From: Atriophallophorus winterbourni
Lineage: Eukaryota > Platyhelminthes > Trematoda > Plagiorchiida > Microphallidae
Direction: 5' to 3'
Length of the DNA stretch: 64,000 nucleotides
NCBI GenBank assembly: GCA_013407085.1
Contig: JACCGJ010000272.1
Coordinates: forward strand, 1-64,000
Shown here one piece after another: positions 48,200 through 61,774 of this stretch. Below the pieces are notes generated by a model. It searched no databases. It had not been told where the DNA came from and worked only from the letters and a program-made list of their open reading frames with translations. Every line of letters starts with the position of its first letter. The stretch's first letter is position 1. The position numbers and the translations under genes were made by a program.

Positions 48200-50456
48200 T
48201 TCTAGCTTTAGTCTCGATAAGATAACTGCCTTATGGACAAGGCTCTTTATCCAAATGCTTTGGTTACTGAGTCACCACTCGGTGGTTCATTCGGTCTCGA
48301 TGCTCAGTGGACAGATAATGGTGAACACTTTCTTCACCTGGGTGTATAGCACAGATTATTTATTAGTAGTACTACGTTTAGGCATAAAAAGCGACACTGT
48401 GCAACTTGGCGTCCGCCTAATGATGATCAGCCATGGACACAAATTGACCACCTCGCCATCAGCGCTAGATGAAGAGGCTGCATTGAGGACTGTCGCTCTT
48501 TCTGGAACACTAGCGTGGATTCTGATCACGCGCTCTTTCGATCACGATTTACATTAAAATTCTCTGGTCCAAACACAATCATCTGTAAGCGCTTAGCTTT
48601 CGAGAAGCTTACGGATCCTGTAATTCAGCAGGCCTATCTCGCTGGTTTATTAGATAATCTCACTACGGTGTTCGAAAATATCACAAAGCAGTGGAATGCG
48701 ATTGCTACTGCAATGCACGATGCCGCGGAGTCAGCGTGAGGCAGTTGCACATATAGCAGAAGGTCCCACTGGAACTCCCAGGCTATCTTTCGATTACTAG
48801 AAGAAAGGCGAAGAATTTCTTCTGGTTCGGAATATAATACATAAGGGAGACATCAAAAATAAGCTCGAGCGTGGTGACTGTAAAATGTTGAGGAAATGAA
48901 GGTAGCCAGCAATTCGGGTAATGCCTGAAAGCTGTTTCAGCTAACAGGTTCTAAAACCATAGGAGTTAGCGAGACAATCACAGAACGATGGCGCCTTAAT
49001 CACTAACAAATAGTGCCGCTTGTCTCGTTGAGCGAAGCATTTTCATAAATAATTTAGCTGGAGAGCAGCAGATGACCCATTGCCTTTATTTCGTATTTTG
49101 AACCGTAATCGGTTGATTTTACGCTTTCGAGCGAAGCAGAAATCATGATAGGTATTGAGTCAATGAAAAATTCAAGGCCGATGGACTGGCCCTGGTTTTG
49201 TTCAAGGACGGTTGCGATATTCTATTAAGCACTGTAGTTGTCTTTTTTGTCAGGTATGGGACACGGAAACTATTTCCCAGTGTGGGTGAAAATGTATAAC
49301 CACACCTATTTTTAAAAAAGGTGTGCGTAGTTCATGCCTCGATAACAAGGAAATAGCCTTAAGCCCATCATTACCCGGCTTCTTGCTTCAGAATGCCTTC
49401 GGCGCCTTACATTACACATGGAAACGCAGATTCGTGAAGAGCAAACAGGGTTTCGTACCGGTAGAGGATGTGTCAATCAAATATTCACTTCGGCAAGCCC
49501 TAGAACATCGACATGCTTATTAACGATCTTGCTTGATTTTAAGTGTGCTTTTGATTTGGTCGATAGGAGCGCATTACTTAAGTACTTTAGCATGGATGCA
49601 AGCGTACCGGTACTGGACATTGGGATATGTTGCCACAAGAATCTTCTTAATTTAGATTATGCAGACGACGTTGATTCCTATAGGGGTTCTCAGCCTACTT
49701 TAGACCGTCCTACCATGCTTCGGTATGCACTTTGCACCTTCTAGGTGCAAAGATCTGCTATAGGATATTGATCCGATCGAAACAGTGCTAAGCCTCAATA
49801 TTGAGGATCTTGCGACTATATACTGTTTTACCTATTTGTGTGGTTGCATTACTAGCAACTCTTGTTTAAATAAAGAGATCTTAGCTCGCATTTTCAGAGC
49901 TACAGTAGCTTTTCGTAACTTGGGTCATATGTGGCGTCGAACAGGTTTGTCTCTAAAGGGTAAAGTCTATAAAGCTACAGTACGCGCGGTTATATTGTAA
50001 AATGGACTCCGATAAAGGAAGAAATATGACATCTGCAGGTAGTCGACAATCGCTGTCTCCGCACCATTGCTGGACATACTTGGCACCATCAGATACGTAA
50101 CGCAACTATCCGTAATAGTATCTTCGGTAGCGACGTAGATATTGAAAAAACAACTCAACAAACATAGACTACGCTGGTTAGGCCATGTATTGCGAATGGG
50201 AAATCATCGTTTTCCTAACGCGGTTTTATTTGCAACTCCTAACTCGGGATGGCGTCGTTGTAAGGGTGGCCAGATTCTAACTTGGCTGAAGCAGATGAAG
50301 GCTTTGAGTGTTAAACTGGCTACGGTTGTTGCAATCTATCTCCCAGGTTGCGGTCCAAAAGATGAGATTTCGCAGTGGCCTCTTACCCTTAGCGATATGG
50401 CCCAAAATCGTGTTCAATGGCGGTCTTGTTTTACACATCTTGGAGAGTTTGATTAA
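48200..50456 (+). mobile_element. RTE relic D
   Basis: Leader block CTGCCTTATGGACAAGGCTC, endonuclease pieces (GSFGLDAQWTDNGEHFLHL, QPWTQIDHLAIS, SVDSDHALFRSRFTLKF), linker, RT pieces near 49418-49744 (EEQTGFRTGRGCVNQIF, LLDFKCAFDLVDR, LDYADDVD) and C terminus 49785-50456 (LSLKGKVYKATVRAVIL, HRLRWLGHVLRM, LPGCGPKDEISQWPLTLSDM). Heavily deleted in the RT. It starts within 200 bp of the thiolase 3' end. Confidence 0.7.
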
Positions 50457-50639
50457 TCTCTGATGTCAAGTGAAGTGGCGAGGAAAGCTTGTTAAAGTAA
50501 TTCAATGTTTTAAAGGTCTAAAAAGCAACAAACTTAACAATAACCATAGGATGGTAAAAATTGAAATGTAAGTGTATAAAACAATATAAGGAATTAGATT
50601 AAGCAGTATATAAGTGTTTGGGAAACGAATAATTCAATA

Positions 50640-51655
50640 AAAATCGTCTAATTTCGTTTTAAAGTCATGCAAGATGGTGCAGAATAAAATTACCTTCTAC
50701 AGTTCAGGTGGGAATGGGATACCACCAGCACATATTCATTGGTCCGATAATTTTTCGTATCCCTTCGCGTGAATAAATCCTGTAAGGGATGGTTTGGGGT
50801 ATAGACTATTTTGTAAACTAGTATAAGGTCTCCTCTGATTCGTCGATAGGGAGAGTCGAACAGATTCAGGTGAGATATCCTTTCCTTATGAGGCTTGTAT
50901 CGGATGCTGAGAACTATTTTTGTTGAACGGCGATAGATCGCTGCATAAGTTCTACATCATTATTGAGCCACTAAGACCACGACTGCACACCGTATTCCAC
51001 GAGTGATCTTTGGGAATATCTTGGGCGAAAATGTCCCAAATACCCATTTGAGTAGATTGAGGACACATGTTGCATTTGCTTAAGGCAGTGTTAGTTTGAA
51101 GTGAGATTATTAAACTGGAGCATATCCAGACACCCAGATCTTTTTCCTAACTGCAATTTTCAAGGACATGTGAACCTATACGTTATGTGAACTCTACTCG
51201 ATTCCCTACACTCATGAGCCATCATTTGTTGATGTTAAACGGCAGTTTGTTCTTCAACCACCAGTTGTGAAGCATATCAAGATCATTTTACATTAGCAGA
51301 CGGTCTTCTGGGCTACGGATGCAACGCCATATCTTTATGTCGTCCGCAAATAACAAAATGTCACATCGAACCAGTCCAGGTACTTTATTGACAAACCAGA
51401 AAGAGGATCGGACCAGGACTGAACCTTGGGAAACTTCACTAGTTGTTGCGTTTGGATTTAATAATGCACTGTCAACACGTACCTGGTTAGTGCGATTTGT
51501 TAGGTAGTCATTTAGCAAATTAAACAACTTTCGGGTGATACCAAGCCTTTCAAGCTTCTGCAGTAGTAGGCTATGTTTAACACTATCAAATGCCTTGGAG
51601 ATACTTATGTAAAATAGTGTAGATTTAGTTATAACATTCGCTCTTTGAAAGGCAA
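50640..51655 (-). mobile_element. CR1-like LINE relic 1
   Basis: Minus strand: SISKAFDSVKHSLLLQKLERL near 51600, NLLNDYLTNRTNQVRVD, SEVSQGSV (51430), catalytic LLFADDIKIWRCI (51345), then LPFNINK and the C-terminal region with HPIQAS and RPYTSLQNSLYPKP. Frame is open only at 51288-51527. Joins relic 2 at about 51655. Confidence 0.7.
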
Positions 51656-52700
51656 ATTTCTGTAACGGGAGACCAACTTTGTCGCACGATGATAAATCCT
51701 GTCAAGTAGTTCGATATCCTTCCTCAGCCATGGTGCCTAGACTTGGATGGAATATTCCATAACAGGACGTACATACGTATCAATTAACGGGGGTAAGGTT
51801 TCAGACGTGAAAATCCTGAAAATCCTTTTTAGAAGACTCAATATACGGCAGGCTTTATTGTACACTGTCCGGCAATGATGTCTAGGTTTAATGTCAAACG
51901 ACATCTAGAAACCGAGATTTTTTCTGCGGTGGTCCAGACGAGATCTTGCGGGCTAAGGTGATACTTGTGGTGCAAAGATTTTCCAAGCCGCAGCATTTTA
52001 CATTTCGCAGGGTTAAATAGTAACTCATTTGTCTTGGAACATCGAAATAAGGCGCAAGGTTCCCGTTGTAATACCATACAGTCATTAACAGACCTGGCAC
52101 GTTTCCATATTTCAATGTCATCTGAAAACATTATCAAGTTACATCCAGTATCCTCCACTATATCGTTCATATACACAAAGAATAGAAACGGTCCGAGCAC
52201 CGAGCCTTGCAGAGCTCCACTTGAGACGTCGATTCTTCTAGAGAATGTACTGCCAACGCGAACTTGAACGTGTCTATCAGTAAAATAGTCCCTTATCCAA
52301 TTCAGCAATATTCCCGTTATTCCATAAGATTCGAGCTTTTTGATTAAAATGTCATGGTTGACTCTATCGAAAGCTTTGGAAATGTCGATGTAGCAAGCAC
52401 GTACAACCTCATCTTTGTCGAGTACCTTGGTCCAATCCTCGAACGTTGTTAGGAGGTTAGATAAGCAGCAACGAGTTCTTCGAAAACCGTGTTGTGCTGT
52501 AGTCAAAATATTTTGTTCTCTTATGCGCGCAGTCACCGCGCGTTCCATTAATTTAGAGATCACCGGAAGTAGCGTTACGAGATCCACTCCCTGACATGAA
52601 AAAATAGCGATTCCAGTTGGTGACCCGCTTTCGTGATGGTCAAGTCTTTCATGCCGACCAACCGTGTGTTTCGGATGCGACATCTCGTGAATGTCTTTTG
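51656..52700 (-). mobile_element. CR1-like LINE relic 2
   Basis: Minus-strand frame 52683-51838: LLPVISKLMERAVTARI, TAQHGFRRTRCC, CYIDISKAFDRVNHDILIKK, SSGALQGSVLGPFLFFVYMND and the catalytic box as MFSDDIEIW (Ala changed to Ser). The following C-terminal blocks SETLPPLIDTYVRPVMEYS and LDRIYHRATKLVSRYRNL run to 51656. 5'-truncated, shifted near 52600 and 51840. Confidence 0.75.
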
Positions 52701-53125
52701 TTGGGGACCGCGTTGCAACTCTCCCCTGGTATTCTCATCCTCTCTTCCCTGGGTGGTTATAGTTTTACTCCGTTCTGTGTCTGCGGTAAGTCATTGATTC
52801 TGTTTCCATGATTGCATATGTGCTTTAATCGGGTTTCCCACCTGCAGTGCCATAGATGAGAATTTGACTGATGGGTGTGTAAGGCTTGTGAACGATAATG
52901 ACTATCCATCTATCGATTAGAATATGTTTGGGACCGATCGTATATTCATAATGCAAGGATTGGACTATCCATCCGTTTGTTATTTCTGCCATGCCTGTAG
53001 AAATTCAAATATAAATGGCCATCGCAAGAGTATACATTCATCTGTTGGAAAAGTGTTTAATAGATTCTTAAGTGTTTAGTAGATAGTAGATTGTCGCAAC
53101 TGGAAGAGGAGCTTGCACAAGTGAA
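52701..53125. other. no recognisable gene before the gap
   Basis: No domain or known repeat; does not match the sequence next to copy 1 of the duplicated block. Confidence 0.4.
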
Positions 53126-54125
53126 NNNNNNNNNNNNNNNNNNNNNNNNNNNNNNNNNNNNNNNNNNNNNNNNNNNNNNNNNNNNNNNNNNNNNNNNNNN
53201 NNNNNNNNNNNNNNNNNNNNNNNNNNNNNNNNNNNNNNNNNNNNNNNNNNNNNNNNNNNNNNNNNNNNNNNNNNNNNNNNNNNNNNNNNNNNNNNNNNNN
53301 NNNNNNNNNNNNNNNNNNNNNNNNNNNNNNNNNNNNNNNNNNNNNNNNNNNNNNNNNNNNNNNNNNNNNNNNNNNNNNNNNNNNNNNNNNNNNNNNNNNN
53401 NNNNNNNNNNNNNNNNNNNNNNNNNNNNNNNNNNNNNNNNNNNNNNNNNNNNNNNNNNNNNNNNNNNNNNNNNNNNNNNNNNNNNNNNNNNNNNNNNNNN
53501 NNNNNNNNNNNNNNNNNNNNNNNNNNNNNNNNNNNNNNNNNNNNNNNNNNNNNNNNNNNNNNNNNNNNNNNNNNNNNNNNNNNNNNNNNNNNNNNNNNNN
53601 NNNNNNNNNNNNNNNNNNNNNNNNNNNNNNNNNNNNNNNNNNNNNNNNNNNNNNNNNNNNNNNNNNNNNNNNNNNNNNNNNNNNNNNNNNNNNNNNNNNN
53701 NNNNNNNNNNNNNNNNNNNNNNNNNNNNNNNNNNNNNNNNNNNNNNNNNNNNNNNNNNNNNNNNNNNNNNNNNNNNNNNNNNNNNNNNNNNNNNNNNNNN
53801 NNNNNNNNNNNNNNNNNNNNNNNNNNNNNNNNNNNNNNNNNNNNNNNNNNNNNNNNNNNNNNNNNNNNNNNNNNNNNNNNNNNNNNNNNNNNNNNNNNNN
53901 NNNNNNNNNNNNNNNNNNNNNNNNNNNNNNNNNNNNNNNNNNNNNNNNNNNNNNNNNNNNNNNNNNNNNNNNNNNNNNNNNNNNNNNNNNNNNNNNNNNN
54001 NNNNNNNNNNNNNNNNNNNNNNNNNNNNNNNNNNNNNNNNNNNNNNNNNNNNNNNNNNNNNNNNNNNNNNNNNNNNNNNNNNNNNNNNNNNNNNNNNNNN
54101 NNNNNNNNNNNNNNNNNNNNNNNNN
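53126..54125. other. assembly gap, 1000 N
   Basis: Exactly 1000 undetermined bases, a conventional placeholder length, so the true distance is unknown. Reading frames that appear to cross it are artefacts. Confidence 0.99.
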
Positions 54126-55465
54126 GGTGTCAGCAGCTTGCGCTGCGGCGATTTCACCGAGGTCGATGGAGGACGACAACTCTACTACATTTATTCGAGA
54201 GAGTGCATCCGCGACCGAGTTTTGGGCACATGCGATATGCTGTATGTCAGTCGTGAATTGGCTGACAAAATCCAGCTGCCGCGTCTCTCTAGGAGAATAT
54301 CGCTCGGATGACTTGCTGAGCGAGTGGATGAGGGGCTTATGATCAGTAAACACTGCGAACTGTCTGCCCTCCAGGAAATGGCGAAAATGTTTGATTCCGA
54401 GGTAGATAGCCAAAAGCTCTCTACCGAACGTGCTATATCGGGTCTCTGCGGGCTGGAGCCGCTTAGAGAAGAACGATAAAGGGAACCATGACCCATCAAC
54501 GTATTGTTGAAGTACCGCCCCCACTGCTTCGGCAGATGCGTCCGTAAATAAGAACAGCGGGGCGTCGGGCCTATAGTGGATAAGTGATTTGATGTTTGTT
54601 ATGTGGGATTTTAACAAAGTGAAAGCCGATTTGGCTTCTTCCGTAAGTAGTAATATCTTCGCACTACCACGGAGCAAATCACTCAAGGGCTGGGAGATTC
54701 GTGCGCACTGTGGGATGAACCTGCGGTAAAAGTTTACCAGTCCCAGAAAACGCCGGAGCTCCTTAAACGTTGTTGGCTCTGGGAAGTTAAGGATGGCGTC
54801 AGTGTTTTCATCCAGTGGCCGAATACCCGACGCTGAAAGTTGATGACCCAGGAAATCGATCTGAGTCTGGCCGAAACTGCACTTAGACGCATTGATCGTT
54901 ATCCCATGACTGGACAAACGATCAAAAAGTGCCGTTAGGTGGCGCATGTGGTCCACTTTGGATGCGCTAGCAATCAGTACATCGTCGAGATATACGTAGG
55001 CGCAATCCAGACCTCTGCAAACCTGGTCCATGAATCGCTGGAAGGTTTGAGCGGCATTACATAAACCAAACGGCATACGGACAAATTCGTAAAGTCCGAA
55101 CGGTGTGGTAACTGCCGTCTTTGGAATGTCCGCTTCCGCGACCGGTATTTGGCTATACGCTCGAACCAGGTCTACCTTGCTAAAAATGGTACACCCATGG
55201 ATATTGGCAGCCAGGTCTTGAATGTGCGGGATCGGGTACCTATCGGGTCCCGTGGCTTTATTTAACCTGCGGTAATCACCACAGGGGCGCCAATCGTTTG
55301 GGTTTTTCTTGGGTGCCATGTGCAGAGGAGATGACCAAGGGCTACTGGAAGGTCGTATGATGCCCAATTGCAGCATGTGCTGGAATTCTTTGCGCGCTTT
55401 CTGTAACTTTTCAGGCGTTAATCGCCTCGGTTTTCCGTAAACCGAGGTCCACTAGTGGTAATATG
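54126..55465 (-). mobile_element. gypsy RT/RNase H, copy 2 (best preserved)
   Basis: Open on the minus strand from 55376 to the gap: [75 protein letters not shown], catalytic [45 protein letters not shown], then RNase [51 protein letters not shown] and [12 protein letters not shown]. It lacks the 595-bp insertion and the stops of copy 1. Cut by the gap just before the integrase. The lineage resembles CsRn1-type fluke gypsy elements, judged from host and primer site only. Confidence 0.85.
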
Positions 55466-56644
55466 AATGAAAATAATCAAATCAATCCTTATAGACTATC
55501 GTCTGTCGGCTGCATGATTTCACATACGCTTTTGGTTCTGGTCGATCGAACATGGCGCGGAACCTCTGATATGCTTCGGGGTTTTTAGTAAAATCTCAAT
55601 TTTGAAATAACTCGTAATTCACTTCACGATTCTGTTGTATTGTATTTGGATACATAATCACATTCATCTTCGGAGTACAGGATTATATGCACTTTCTATT
55701 AAAGTGCTAATTGCCCTGAGACCGGATTTTAAAGTTGTGCGATGGTTTGTGTACCTCCATAACCCATTGTTCTATACTCGGTGGTGTCTTTTGGTGCCAG
55801 CAGAGCTACTCACACCAGGAAGGTCAATGGATAGAAGTCAGACAAACTCAGTCTTAACCCACTGCGTTGTGGTTCAGGCTTTTTAACCAAAGGCTCCGGG
55901 TGTCGGAATCGTTTTGAGTGGAGCTGAGGTCGCACTGTTTGACTGGATTCCAGTAAGACTACAGGGTTGGTGCAAGAAAATCAGATTTCGCAATCAATCC
56001 CACAGCCTGTTTGTGGTTGCTGCCTAAGCACCGACTAATTGTAGCTCTGAACTTTACAAGGATGAGTTTTATAGAAGACTACAAAAACTCATTAGACTTG
56101 CAACGAGAAGTGACATCGTTGTCTTAGCTGGAGACATGAACACACGTTAGGCCGTCTATCTTTAAACGAACATTTCGTGGGTGGAAGGTTTGGTCTCGAT
56201 TGCCTTCGTAACGACAACGGCGAATAATTGCTTAGCTTGTGCTCAGAGCACAGACTCTACCTTGTCGGCAATAACTTCCACTCTTCGAAGCGTCACTGCT
56301 CCACCTGGAAATATCTATAAACTGCTTCGTTCACGCAAATTGATCATATTACTATCAGCTATTCATTTCGTGGGAGCGCATACTGAAGCACCTCTCTAAA
56401 GTCAGATCATGCGTTTGTCTGTACTAAGCTCTCGATGCGTTTTGGCGGAAACGTAGAAACGTTGCAAGGCAGCCGAATGTTGCCAGGCTTAATCATCTCC
56501 CGGTTCTCAGAGTTTCAGGCCAATTTAAGTTTGCATCTTTCTGTAGCTCCCAAAGATAGTATCGATGACAGTATCAGGGTGGGATACAAACCTACTTTGA
56601 ATCATGTAGCTCAACACTGGATTTCAGCGAATTATCTCGCAATA
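55466..56644 (+). mobile_element. RTE relic B endonuclease part, copy 2
   Basis: Counterpart of 31669-32854: spacer, leader, then LSGAEVALFDWIPV, KDEFYRRLQ and TWKYL blocks with scattered substitutions and single-base length changes relative to copy 1. Confidence 0.7.
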
Positions 56645-56878
56645 ATGTATGTATGGTATGAAAGCACAACCATGATCGAGGCAAAGTGCCGCACAATCAT
56701 AGACTGCACGTGGTCTAAGATACTGTCAGGTTGCTCAGGCTTAGACAGATATGAGAAAGAAAGTAGAAATAGAAATGGTAGTGAGACTCCAGCCTGTTTC
56801 AGCATGCAGCTCATCACCGGTGACCAATCAATTTAGCACGGTGTTAGCCGCACAGCATAGAAGTACTCTACGATGGGC
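56645..56878 (-). mobile_element. family S retroposon, uninterrupted (copy 2)
   Basis: Same insertion as 32855-33888 but without the LTR remnant; shows the empty site AATGGTAGTGAGACTCC. Confidence 0.85.
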
Positions 56879-58719
56879 CAACGTTGAAGCTTTTTGCTGA
56901 TAACATATACGATGCATCACGAAGGTTGATTAAACGTACACGGGTTGCCAGTTTGAGATCCGACAGAGAACGTTGATGGAGTTCTATGGCTACGGAAATG
57001 AAATCTGCGGCAGCTGTAGGCGACTTCAGAAAATTGTTTCAACTCATCAGAACTGTTGGAAGTGGGCGACCAGGCATCAGTGAGCTGATGCGTGAAGCAG
57101 ATGGTTCACCAGATTTAACATGCACATGCGCATGGAGCGATTGACAGAACATTTTGTGGCATGGTTTACCTCGCCCTCTGCACCCAGTGATTTCGAGGAT
57201 AAGGAACATTGTACCCCATTGTCGATTTCTCTCGAGGTTCCCACTCAAACAGAGAATTAAAATGTACTCGGGAGGCTTAAGCGCCATAGGGCATCAGGTA
57301 CCGGTGCCCTGGTACCGTTATTGTTCAAGGATGGCGGTTTCGCTCTATTTTGCGAACGTCAAGCGCTGTTGGTCGAGATATAGGCTAAGTAGCGCGTCCG
57401 ATCCCTTTTAGAGAATCAGTAATTACTCCGATCTTCAAAAAGGGTCGTCGCGATTCCTGTAAAACTCATAAGGTTATCAGTCTCATTTCAGTATCTGCTA
57501 AAATACTTGCTCCATCGTTTGAGTACCAAACGGGAAGAGCAAATCCGTGCGGAACAAACTGGGCTTCGTACCGGTCGAGGATGTATAAATCAAATTTTCA
57601 CACTCCGTCAGTTACTGGAGCAACGCCACGCTTTTCGTAGACCAACTATCGTGGTATTCCTTGACATCCGAGCGGCATTCGATTCAATCGATCGTGAAAG
57701 TCTTTGGAACTGTCTTCTGAGACATAGAGTGCCCGATAAGTATGTTTGGATCTTGGAAGCATTATATTGCCAAACTTCGAGCAGGGTTCGAGCGTACGGA
57801 CAATTGTTGTCCTCGTTCAATATCTCCAGTGGGGTGCGGCAGGGCTGCCTTATCTCGCCGTTCCTTTTTAACTTCGCGATCGACGATGTCCTGAGAAAAG
57901 CTTTAGCTGGTCTGGTGGGCGCAGGTGTTGAACTTCTACCGGGTGAGAGAGCTACCAATCTAGAGTATGTGGATGACATCGCACTACTGGGAGATGACCC
58001 TCCTATAATGCAACAAGCCCTGGACCGCCTGGCACTTGAAACTTCAAGGTATGGCATGTGCTTCGCGCCTAACAAGTCTTAAAAACTTACCTAGGACTGG
58101 AGCGGCTCTCTTCTAAACTTAACTGTGTGCGATGTCAATCTTGAATTAGTCGACAACTTTGTTTATCTCGTCAGTTGTATCTCTGCTGGTGGTTGTTTCG
58201 AAGACGAGATCTCACAGCATGTACGCAAATCGGATGTAGCGTTTGCTAACCTTCGCCATTAGTGACGTCCACGCGATTTTTCACCTCATACTAATTACCG
58301 AGTTTACAACGCAGTGGTGCGTGCTACACTACTTTATGGCTGCAAAACATGGTCGATCCGAAGTGATGTCCGTCGGCTTTCTGTTTTTGACACCCGTTGC
58401 ATGCGTAGGATTGATCGCATTCGGTGGCAGCATCGTGTTACAAATATAGATGTCTGCAAGCGGGTGTTAGGTCCAAGATGCCACGGACTAAGAGAAATGC
58501 TGATGCTTGCTCGTTTGCGATGTTTGGGACATGTTTTAAGAAGGCCTCATCGCCGTTTACCATACCGCGCCTTATTCACAGAACCTGGTAGAAGCTGGGA
58601 GAAACGATCGGGTGGCTAATCCATGACGTGTTGCGTTGGGATGAAGATACTCACTGTAGCGCTAGGCTCAGTAGGGCGTATTCGTTTCCAGCCAATAGCT
58701 GGCAAGTGTCGTAATTTTT
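56879..58719 (+). mobile_element. RTE relic B linker, RT and C terminus, copy 2
   Basis: Translation equals copy 1 (RT at 57507-58082, including the YVDD change; C terminus at 58314-58619), so the inactivating changes predate the duplication. Confidence 0.8.
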
Positions 58720-59318
58720 TATCCTGTATTATTATTATATTATATTTGATGAGAAAACAAACAAAAAATCGCATTCAGTGAAATAACAAAAACAACCTAC
58801 TTTTTGCGCATTTACGTTTGCATATTCCGCTTGTCTGCTTTCCTGTTTTTCACACGTTCGCTTATCTGCATTTCTTGCTTCATATTAGTTGGTACTTTGT
58901 CTGGCTCCAGACGTCTGCCTCATGAGGACGATGAATGTACTAATTGCATGGATATGTACCCGAGTAGTACCTCTGTACTGTGCAGCTAACTAGTGCAAAA
59001 TTGCCTTGCCGCTGCAGACTGAGCTGCATGTGATAAGACGCTGGAGCGTGGGTAAGGTTGCTAGCCCCGAGCCCATTCATTTCAATTTCCCATTTATTCT
59101 CGCGACAGATAATGGTAAAATTACGCTATGTACATAACTCATGTTTTTGGTGTATCATCTACGCCGTTAAAACATTAAAATGAGGTGTGTTCCTAGGTTG
59201 GTTATGATGGAAATAGTTGCTCTAATCGATACGAAAAACAACTATCCATAGCAGCCTTTCCGGTAATGACGTATGTATAGGAAAACAAGCAGAAATTGCA
59301 ATGTTGTATAAAATCGTT

Positions 59319-59819
59319 TCGCAATAGTATGTCAACATACTGCGTGCACTTTACGCTCACACATCTGGATGCGTTAGTGTTTACAACGACCTTTCATCCA
59401 AATTCTCGCAGTTCACATAATGCCATGTGACAAGCTTCTCGACTTGGACTATGCTGATGATATAGTTCTGCTCTTCGACTCGATACTGAAGAAGCTAGCT
59501 AGTATCGTGCCCGCATTTGAAATGCGTTTTTACATGTTCCAAGTACAATGTTCTGCAGTACATCGACTTACCATCAGCACTTTATTACTTGACAATCAGG
59601 CGCTTGAAAATGTAGATCGTTTTACAAATGTATGTTTCATTCGAGGTGTAGACACCTCATCCCATTTTGTTTGTGCTTACTCTTTTATATGATCCAAAGC
59701 TATTTAAGTCCCACCCTTCCCCATCTTTTAGGATTTTACTTTTTCATGGTTGTGTGTCAGTTAAGCATGGTGTACATGCTACCAGTGTAATGTTGTCTGT
59801 GATGATGATGACGAAAAAA
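59319..59819 (+). mobile_element. RTE RT fragment and tail module T, copy 2
   Basis: Counterpart of 36330-36830 with a few substitutions; YADD box intact at about 59450. Confidence 0.7.
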
Positions 59820-60524
59820 TGCACAAACGGTGTAGTTTGGACATATATTGCGGGTGCAAATTATTCTCATTTCCGGGTTTTATTTTTTACATCTACCTCA
59901 CATTAGCGTCGCTAAAAAGTGGTAAGACTGATTTGACCGAAGCGGATGAAGGCATCGCGTTGCTCACTTTCCGCGCACTTGTGAGCATGTGCAACATAAC
60001 ATATTGATAATTTATACACCGCTTGCACTCTCGATGAGGAATCACGTTTTGATTTCATATTTGAAAACTGATTTGTTGAATAAACCATAATTAATAATGC
60101 TTTTGAAGTCTCACTACGGAAACTATTTACCGTTTTCTGCAGTTCATCTCCATGTATAGTGTCGTGTTATCAAAGTGTACAAAAGTTATTTGCGAAATTT
60201 GCTTCGGAATCTTGTTCAATGGCATTCTCATTATTGCCAACGTAAAAGTGTTTTTATGTTGCATATTAAAAAGTGTTATAGCTACTGTTAATAAAAGTCG
60301 AAAGGAAGCTATCTAGTTGATGTATTTTATTAAATGGAGTTGGAGCCATGCTGTTTCACTGCTTCTGTGCGTGAACTTTTACTGGCTCCATAGCTTTATT
60401 GGAGAATTTTTGTAATGGTTTATAACAGTTAAGTGTTCCATATTTGCTATTGGTGTAACGCCATAATTGTATGCAACATAATGATTTCCGGCAAATATGT
60501 ATCTCCACTCAATTTTAATTTTAG

Positions 60525-60740
<216 letters not shown>

Positions 60741-61329
60741 TAATTAGCTGTCAAGCTTTGCTTCATTGGCTGAAAAAATGAGTCCATTTGTGTAGTTCGT
60801 GTACAATCCACGGACCTACTAACCCCGTTACAGTATTATCAACTGGATATGTGGATACTTCAGGATGGCTCTCAATACGTTGCACTCAACGGACTACATT
60901 CTTTATTGCTCCTAACCGTGTTCATAAGGCTCGATTCTTTCACTATTCTCCTGGTTTGCTTGTTTTGCGAAGTTCTTGAGGCATAATGTGAATTTCACGA
61001 TGTACTTCGCCACTATTTCTAGCTGATATTCCACACATGAAGAGTTAGAATCAGGAAGTCTACCTTTGGACAGGCCGCACTTGCGCTAAAATGACGTTTA
61101 CAAAAGAGGTGTCAATTCTGGCCAATGTAATGTGTTGCTCACATCTCCCGCACTTACACACCACAATCGGTTTCTGGCCATTTGTCGTCATCAGCGGAGA
61201 CAGTAAGATTAGGGTCAGCGAAACTCGAAACAGTGGATAAGTGGTAAACAAAGATATGAATTCTCCTACGAGTTGGGACGAATTTGTTCTTAACTGCTCG
61301 TTTGGGAAGCACTATGTGAAGCACCTGAT

Positions 61330-61566
61330 ACGGATGTGCAATCGTGCAACATTTCTGTGCTGTGCGGTTAACATCGTGCTAAATTGATTGGCCAACGGTA
61401 GTGTGCTGCATGCTTAAACACGCTGGAGTCTCACTACCATTTTTATTCCCCCCTCATATATGTCTAGGCATGGGCAACCTGACAGTATCTTAGCCCACGT
61501 GCTGTCTCTGACTGTGCGGCACTTTGCCTGGATCACGCTTGTGCTTTCATACCATACCATACCATG
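61330..61566 (+). mobile_element. family S retroposon, full, copy 2 of 38340-38576
   Basis: Same sequence and flanks as copy 1. Confidence 0.8.
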
Positions 61567-61640
61567 TGAAGCGCTATCTTCAAGCCGAAAAAAGCAGATA
61601 CTCCTATCACCGGCAGCGTGAAAATAGCCATGATCGGCGG

Positions 61641-61774
61641 AGTACTTCTATTTTTATTTACCCCCTCATACCTGTCTAGGCCTGGGCAACCTGACAGTAA
61701 TATCGCCCACGTGCAGTCTCTGACTGTGCGGCACTTTGCCTGGATCAGGCTTGTGCTTTCATACATACATACAT
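61641..61774 (+). mobile_element. family S retroposon, extra 134-bp insertion in copy 2
   Basis: Absent from copy 1 between 38650 and 38651. 5'-truncated: ATTTTTATTTACCCCCTCAT, CTGTCTAGGCCTGGGCAACC, TGTGCTTTCATAC and a CATA tail. ACTTCT follows the tail and also occurs near its start, a possible target duplication with three extra bases. Confidence 0.85.

Noticed and set aside
53057..55376. Long reading frames crossing the N gap on both strands (366, 766 and 406 codons)
   Set aside because: The frames are open only because N codons are not stops; just the part 54126-55376 on the minus strand is real gypsy sequence.
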